64,000 bases of DNA from Mytilisepta virgata. Lineage: Eukaryota; Mollusca; Bivalvia; Mytilida; Mytilidae. The position numbers and the translations under genes are program-made. The notes beneath the pieces were generated by a model. The model ran no database searches. It saw only the letters and a list, made by a program, of their open reading frames with translations, and was not told the DNA's origin. The stretch is taken from NCBI GenBank assembly GCA_028015205.1, contig CM051519.1, positions 85,767,539 to 85,831,538 on the forward strand. Reading direction: 5' to 3'. Shown one piece after another: positions 60,041-64,000 of this stretch. Numbering within the stretch: the stretch's first letter is position 1; every line of letters begins with the position of its first letter.

Positions 60041-60469
60041 TTAGCTGTTTTTCTTGTTCTCTCTATGTACGGGGTCTTTATTTATGTCTTGATGCCAGGA
60101 CACCAGTCCGAGGTAATGCTTTCGTATTTCGTCTCTGTATGAGTCAAACATGTCTCTATATGCTGCCAAGCGTTCCTTGTCTTCTTCCATTCCGGCTTCC
60201 ACTACTTCGTTTACTGTCTGTGAGTATTCCGATTGTACTTGAAATGTTATGTTCAAAACGACTTCCCATAGGGACTGTTCGCAAAGCTCTTCGGAGTCTT
60301 CGTTGGATCCATGGTCACTACTTTGTTCCGATTCATCGTTATCGGCTTCTGTGGTGGTGTCTGAAGCTGAATCACTATAGTCTGTTGAATCCTCTTCAAT
60401 ACCATGTGCATTCTTTTTGTGTCGCACTAGGTTAAAGTTTTGCTTGGATTGGTATCCACAGGTATACAT
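60041..60469 (-). CDS. Acidic protein with a truncated C2H2 finger (gene A), left arm
   Basis: 142 residues. The start MYTCGYQSKQNFNLVRH...H fits a C2H2 finger (C4, H17, H22) whose first cysteine would fall on the initiator Met; a TAA codon directly precedes the ATG, so the finger is truncated. Residues about 24-62 are Ser/Asp/Glu/Thr-rich (acidic, disordered). The rest is helical (LWEVVLNITFQVQSEYSQTV...). Beyond the stop the next frame over keeps a protein-like tail with two TAG codons, so the gene was once longer. Differs from the right-arm copy by one residue (Glu for Ala). Function unknown; DNA binding is only a guess from the finger. Confidence 0.6.
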   Translation of the reverse strand: MYTCGYQSKQNFNLVRHKKNAHGIEEDSTDYSDSASDTTTEADNDESEQSSDHGSNEDSEELCEQSLWEVVLNITFQVQSEYSQTVNEVVEAGMEEDKERLAAYRDMFDSYRDEIRKHYLGLVSWHQDINKDPVHRENKKNS

Positions 60470-60523
60470 TTAAGACGACTTTATTTCCTGGTAGTCGATA
60501 GCAGAATGAGTTCCGGTCGTCCT

Positions 60524-60928
60524 TCAAGTGTTTATATTAGATACAGGTTCCTCAGCGGCTTGTTGATTCATACACAAGCGTTTGGCAAAGTATTCGTTTC
60601 GACATTGTTGCAGTTCAGATTTCACTTTTCTGATGAGGTCTCTTTTAAGTCTTTTCCACTCGTTGTCAATCCTTCTACATCCCTTGCAGATATTCATGTT
60701 TTTGTAGAAGTCCGCAAAGCTCTTGTTCGTTTGACACTTTTTACATTTCTTGTTTGGATCCACTTTGTTGGGTCCTCCACTTGTGTTATCCAGCCGTTTG
60801 GTTCTCTTCACTTTGGTTAGAAGTAATTTCCTTTTCCTTTGTGGTTTTGCTTTGGTGTTAGAAAGATCCACAGGTACTAAATATCTAGCAGGAACCACTA
60901 AATCAACGAGAGGCGTTTTCGATGCTAT
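60524..60928 (-). pseudogene. Zinc-binding basic protein (gene B), left arm, start codon lost
   Basis: Mirror of 62,215-62,619 but the codon aligned with the initiator ATG is ATA (60,928-60,926). The next in-frame ATG comes only at residue 78, inside the zinc motif. Otherwise the frame is intact to the stop. Confidence 0.7.
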
Positions 60929-61049
60929 TGATACGTGTGTGTTGTTTGACGGTCTTCAAACAACTGACGAAATTAAACAAAACCTCTGATTATATTTTCG
61001 TTAAAAGCTTTTCATTGGTGTCATAGAGACGAAGATTACCCCACACAGT

Positions 61050-61345
61050 TCGCTGTTCGTTGTTGCTATTGCTGCTGAGGAGGTGAAGGTGGGATTCTCA
61101 CTGTTTCGTTATAAGTCACCTCTTAGTCTCGTTGATGTTTCGATGGATACAAAAGATGGCTGCGTTCATGTAACGCGGACCTGAAAGAGAACACCCTTAT
61201 GAAACAGAAATTTTAGTGTCTTTCCGGACGGGAACGAATGTTCTCGGTCTCGTTGATGCTACGACGGACATCAAAGATGGCTGCCCCCAAGTAACGCGGA
61301 CCTGAAAGGGAACACCCTAATGAAACGAAAATTTCAGAGTCTTTC
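61050..61345 (+). promoter_or_regulatory. Two YY1-like modules next to the telomere-like array, left arm
   Basis: AAAAGATGGCTGC followed by GTAACGCGGACCTGAAAG, at about 61,154 and again at about 61,275, each followed by AACACCCT(T/A)ATGAAAC and TCTTTCCGGACGGGAACG. The same module occurs in element 1 at 43,886 and 44,940. The core matches YY1 (AARATGGCNGC). Confidence 0.6.
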
Positions 61346-61370
61346 CGGACGGGAACGAACGTTTACGGAT

Positions 61371-61536
61371 TTCAGTCCTAACCATAACCCTAACTCCAGA
61401 CCTAACCCTAACCCTAACTCTAACCCTAACCCTAGTTCTAACCCTAACCCTAACTCTAACCCTAACCTTAGTCCTGCTTCTAACCCTTATCGTAGGTCTG
61501 TCTCGTACTCCTACTCTAACCGGTCCATACCTCACG
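61371..61536 (-). repeat. Telomere-like array (CCCTAA sense), left of the mirror axis
   Basis: CCCTAACCCTAACTCTAACC and variants, then CGTAGGTCTGTCTCGTACTC and GGTCCATACCTCACG up to the end of the arm. Mirrored at 61,607-61,772. Confidence 0.88.
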
Positions 61537-61606
61537 TCGTTAGATCACCTAAGAAAGCGTGACTGTTTGCCTCGTGTTTGTCACGCTTGCACCAGTGAAC
61601 CACCGG
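61537..61606. repeat. Centre of the palindrome: mismatched hairpin
   Basis: The perfect arms stop at 61,536 and 61,607. Between them two 18-base stretches (61,537-61,554 and 61,589-61,606) of equal length do not pair well, enclosing a perfect 9-bp stem AAGCGTGAC (61,555-61,563) with GTCACGCTT (61,580-61,588) and a 16-base loop. Stem and arms share exactly the same axis, 61,571.5. Equal-length unpaired sides look like an internal bubble of a folded terminal hairpin. Confidence 0.85.
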
Positions 61607-61772
61607 CGTGAGGTATGGACCGGTTAGAGTAGGAGTACGAGACAGACCTACGATAAGGGTTAGAAGCAGGACTAAGGTTAGGGTTAGAGTTAGGGTTAGG
61701 GTTAGAACTAGGGTTAGGGTTAGAGTTAGGGTTAGGGTTAGGTCTGGAGTTAGGGTTATGGTTAGGACTGAA
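61607..61772 (+). repeat. Telomere-like array (TTAGGG sense), right of the mirror axis
   Basis: Reverse complement of 61,371-61,536. Confidence 0.88.
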
Positions 61773-62214
61773 ATCCGTAAACGTTCGTTCCCGTCCGGAA
61801 AGACTCTGAAATTTTCGTTTCATTAGGGTGTTCCCTTTCAGGTCCGCGTTACTTGGGGGCAGCCATCTTTGATGTCCGTCGTAGCATCAACGAGACCGAG
61901 AACATTCGTTCCCGTCCGGAAAGACACTAAAATTTCTGTTTCATAAGGGTGTTCTCTTTCAGGTCCGCGTTACATGAACGCAGCCATCTTTTGTATCCAT
62001 CGAAACATCAACGAGACTAAGAGGTGACTTATAACGAAACAGTGAGAATCCCACCTTCACCTCCTCAGCAGCAATAGCAACAACGAACAGCGAACTGTGT
62101 GGGGTAATCTTCGTCTCTATGACACCAATGAAAAGCTTTTAACGAAAATATAATCAGAGGTTTTGTTTAATTTCGTCAGTTGTTTGAAGACCGTCAAACA
62201 ACACACACGTATCA

Positions 62215-62619
62215 ATGGCATCGAAAACGCCTCTCGTTGATTTAGTGGTTCCTGCTAGATATTTAGTACCTGTGGATCTTTCTAACACCAAAGCAAAACC
62301 ACAAAGGAAAAGGAAATTACTTCTAACCAAAGTGAAGAGAACCAAACGGCTGGATAACACAAGTGGAGGACCCAACAAAGTGGATCCAAACAAGAAATGT
62401 AAAAAGTGTCAAACGAACAAGAGCTTTGCGGACTTCTACAAAAACATGAATATCTGCAAGGGATGTAGAAGGATTGACAACGAGTGGAAAAGACTTAAAA
62501 GAGACCTCATCAGAAAAGTGAAATCTGAACTGCAACAATGTCGAAACGAATACTTTGCCAAACGCTTGTGTATGAATCAACAAGCCGCTGAGGAACCTGT
62601 ATCTAATATAAACACTTGA
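62215..62619 (+). CDS. Basic zinc-binding protein (gene B), right arm
   Basis: 134 residues. A Lys/Arg-rich segment (about 27-45, KPQRKRKLLLTKVKRTKR) could be a nuclear signal. It is followed by C62xxC65 and C81xxC84 in KKCKKCQTNKSFADFYKN...CKGCRR, a small zinc ribbon/treble-clef pattern like those preceding some viral and phage nucleases. The C-terminal half is Lys/Arg-rich and helical. Function unknown; nucleic-acid binding is inferred from charge and zinc motif. The upstream region has AAAATATAATCAG about 70 bases before the ATG. Followed after 54 bases by gene A on the same strand. Confidence 0.68.
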   Translation: MASKTPLVDLVVPARYLVPVDLSNTKAKPQRKRKLLLTKVKRTKRLDNTSGGPNKVDPNKKCKKCQTNKSFADFYKNMNICKGCRRIDNEWKRLKRDLIRKVKSELQQCRNEYFAKRLCMNQQAAEEPVSNINT

Positions 62620-62673
62620 AGGACGACCGGAACTCATTCTGCTATCGACTACCAGGAAATAAAGACGTCTTAA

Positions 62674-63102
62674 ATGTATACCTGTGGATACCAATCCAAG
62701 CAAAACTTTAACCTAGTGCGACACAAAAAGAATGCACATGGTATTGAAGAGGATTCAACAGACTATAGTGATTCAGCTTCAGACACCACCACAGAAGCCG
62801 ATAACGATGAATCGGAACAAAGTAGTGACCATGGATCCAACGAAGACTCCGAAGAGCTTTGCGAACAGTCCCTATGGGAAGTCGTTTTGAACATAACATT
62901 TCAAGTACAATCGGAATACTCACAGACAGTAAACGAAGTAGTGGAAGCCGGAATGGAAGAAGACAAGGCACGCTTGGCAGCATATAGAGACATGTTTGAC
63001 TCATACAGAGACGAAATACGAAAGCATTACCTCGGACTGGTGTCCTGGCATCAAGACATAAATAAAGACCCCGTACATAGAGAGAACAAGAAAAACAGCT
63101 AA
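62674..63102 (+). CDS. Acidic protein with a truncated C2H2 finger (gene A), right arm
   Basis: Mirror copy of 60,041-60,469 with Ala in place of one Glu at about residue 102. Downstream, the shifted frame with two TAG codons ends at TGA 63,236-63,238 and has a Pro/Asp-rich tail, so the coding region seems to have lost its 3' part by a frameshift shared by both arms, hence older than the mirror duplication. Confidence 0.6.
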   Translation: MYTCGYQSKQNFNLVRHKKNAHGIEEDSTDYSDSASDTTTEADNDESEQSSDHGSNEDSEELCEQSLWEVVLNITFQVQSEYSQTVNEVVEAGMEEDKARLAAYRDMFDSYRDEIRKHYLGLVSWHQDINKDPVHRENKKNS

Positions 63103-63292
63103 ACGCTGGAGAGAATAGGAAGACTACGAATCAAAAGAATCATGGGATTAGGCCGTAGAAAAACGAAAATATCTGCTTAACCGTGTATTGAACGACTACG
63201 ACCCACCTCCAGCTGAAGACAGCAATGACTCTATGTGACGGAGGAATTGGAACATATTACAAAGAAAAACAGAAAAAAATATAACAAAAAAA

Positions 63293-63453
63293 GGGAAGGA
63301 GGGTAATGCAGCCTATATATGTTTATACATATATATAGCCAGTCACAAGCCTGGACAAATGCAGAGTGCCCTTAAAAAATTGAGCAGGATTAATGCAGCC
63401 TATCTTATGATAGCCAGTCACAAGCCTGGATAAATGCAGAGTGGACTTTTAAA
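63293..63453 (-). repeat. Two hairpin-ended 90-bp repeats, right arm
   Basis: Mirror of 59,691-59,850. Confidence 0.7.
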
Positions 63454-63687
63454 TAACCCGGATCTAAGGGTGCTCTCGCACAGATCCAATCTTTGACTAA
63501 CGACAATCGACCACCACTAGCAACAGCGGCGAAAACAGCGACAAGTTGCCCCAAAACTGAAATGAGGTAAGGTCATCATTAGCAGAGCAAGAGAAAAACA
63601 GCGATGAGCAGCAAAAAGCAACAGAATGGGTGCAGCCATCTTTGATGTCCATCTAACATCATCGAGACAGAGAACATTCGTCCCCGT

Positions 63688-63892
63688 CCTGGAATGGAAG
63701 TATCTTAGTTCTCCGGTCTCTGCGTTTCTCAGTATAAATCCAAACGACACGTTGGTTGAATGTGTGGCGAACCATATCAGGAAAGGTGGCGGATGTAATC
63801 TCGTTCATCCTGAACACGATTGTCGGTATTTTCCTCTGTCCGGGTGGACTGCCAGTGCCTCAGATACAAAACCCCGGTATCGGGATCTTCTG
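63688..63892 (-). pseudogene. PolB relic, right arm
   Basis: Mirror of 59,251-59,455, with the same deletions, so the decay preceded the palindrome or was copied with it. Confidence 0.8.
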
Positions 63893-64000
63893 GCAACACT
63901 ATATATACATGTATATATGTAGACAGTTACAAGTTTGTCAATGCAGAGTAGTCTCATGTCATAAATGTATAAAAGGAAGTGAAGATAGTCAGAGAAGTCA

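Larger units (their letters stand above)
59143..61536 (+). repeat. Left arm of the element 2 palindrome (visible part)
   Basis: Reverse complement of 61,607-64,000 with only a handful of differences: one missense change in gene A, ATG to ATA in gene B, and a small T/A-run indel near 59,860. The arm continues left to at least the PC4 gene by expectation. Confidence 0.92.
54602..64000. mobile_element. Element 2: palindromic Polinton-like element (left end and centre; right end off-window)
   Basis: Starts AGTAGTATATGGGC after GATATT, related to the terminus of element 1, then the same kind of ETS/NRF1/CRE array. It carries a 31-bp minisatellite, a double-PC4 gene, a BH1-like mini-gene, a PolB relic and two small zinc-protein genes. 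The sequence mirrors itself about 61,571.5: positions sum to 123,143 (for example the ORF ends 62,619 and 60,524). Its right end is therefore expected near 68,540 if the right arm is complete. No integrase, ATPase or capsid gene is visible in the half seen. Confidence 0.75.
61607..64000 (-). repeat. Right arm of the element 2 palindrome (cut by the window edge)
   Basis: Reverse complement of 59,143-61,536; ends here only because the window does, eight bases before the mirrored start codon of the BH1-like mini-gene. Confidence 0.92.

Noticed and set aside
39422..64000. Herpesvirus or retroviral origin of the elements
   Set aside because: The polymerase has protein-primed family B motifs and the termini give a six-base duplication with AG ends; no herpesvirus core gene, LTR or reverse transcriptase is present.
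1..64000. CRISPR array, operons or bacterial signals
   Set aside because: Repeats lack regular spacers and the genes are spliced; this is animal nuclear DNA.

Overview
The window looks like nuclear DNA of a marine bivalve, most likely a mussel (Mytilus or a close relative). The background is AT-rich, with intron-split genes using GT/AG splice sites, a molluscan-type chitobiase, a chitin-binding secreted protein, and dispersed repeats that I associate with mussel genomes (about 8,455-8,615, 25,560-25,685 and 28,725-28,865). The species call is inference.

Host part (1-39,415). At the left edge, on the minus strand, lie the first two coding exons of a PTPDC1-like dual-specificity phosphatase (2,279 down to 706), running off the window. 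A Mutator-like transposase fragment sits at 5,761-6,120 and a cluster of tRNA-derived A-box/B-box repeats at 6,790-7,380. From 11,963 to 22,898 seven coding exons encode an 867-residue bacterial-type beta-N-acetylhexosaminidase (chitobiase, GH20). Its introns hold several tandem-repeat elements. A broken exon of an uncharacterised gene (27,569-28,123, minus), a CR1/jockey-like LINE remnant (33,325-34,155) and a three-exon secreted protein with three four-cysteine chitin-binding domains (35,132-37,307) follow.

Element 1 (39,422-52,053) is GC-richer and foreign in character. Its ends read AGTAGTATATATGCGG inward on both sides and are flanked by the 6-bp direct duplication CGCAGG, a Polinton/Maverick-type signature. 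It encodes a protein-primed family B DNA polymerase with five N-terminal C2H2 zinc fingers, once nearly complete (minus, 50,388-45,988, one nonsense codon) and once truncated and partly duplicated (plus, 40,167-43,042). The two copies face each other across a centre of degenerate TTAGGG-like repeats, so the element is a large imperfect palindrome. I see no integrase, ATPase, protease or capsid gene.

Element 2 (54,602 to beyond 64,000) starts with a related terminal repeat, then a 2.7-kb minisatellite of 31-bp units, a gene for a protein with two PC4-like domains, a mini-gene resembling a Bcl-2 BH1 region, a PolB relic and two small zinc-binding-protein genes. At 61,571.5 it reverses into an almost perfect mirror copy. 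The axis lies inside a small mismatched hairpin flanked by telomere-like repeats.

The two elements share a design: terminal arrays of ETS, NRF1, CRE and E-box sites, genes with TATA boxes close to their start codons, a YY1-like module, telomere-like repeats, then a mirror axis. Three approximately 101-bp hairpins in element 1 keep their pairing through compensating base changes. The best reading is a family of Polinton/adintovirus-related elements that integrate as palindromic (head-to-head) molecules, possibly copied through a hairpin-ended form. That model is inference, but the structures it rests on are visible in the sequence.
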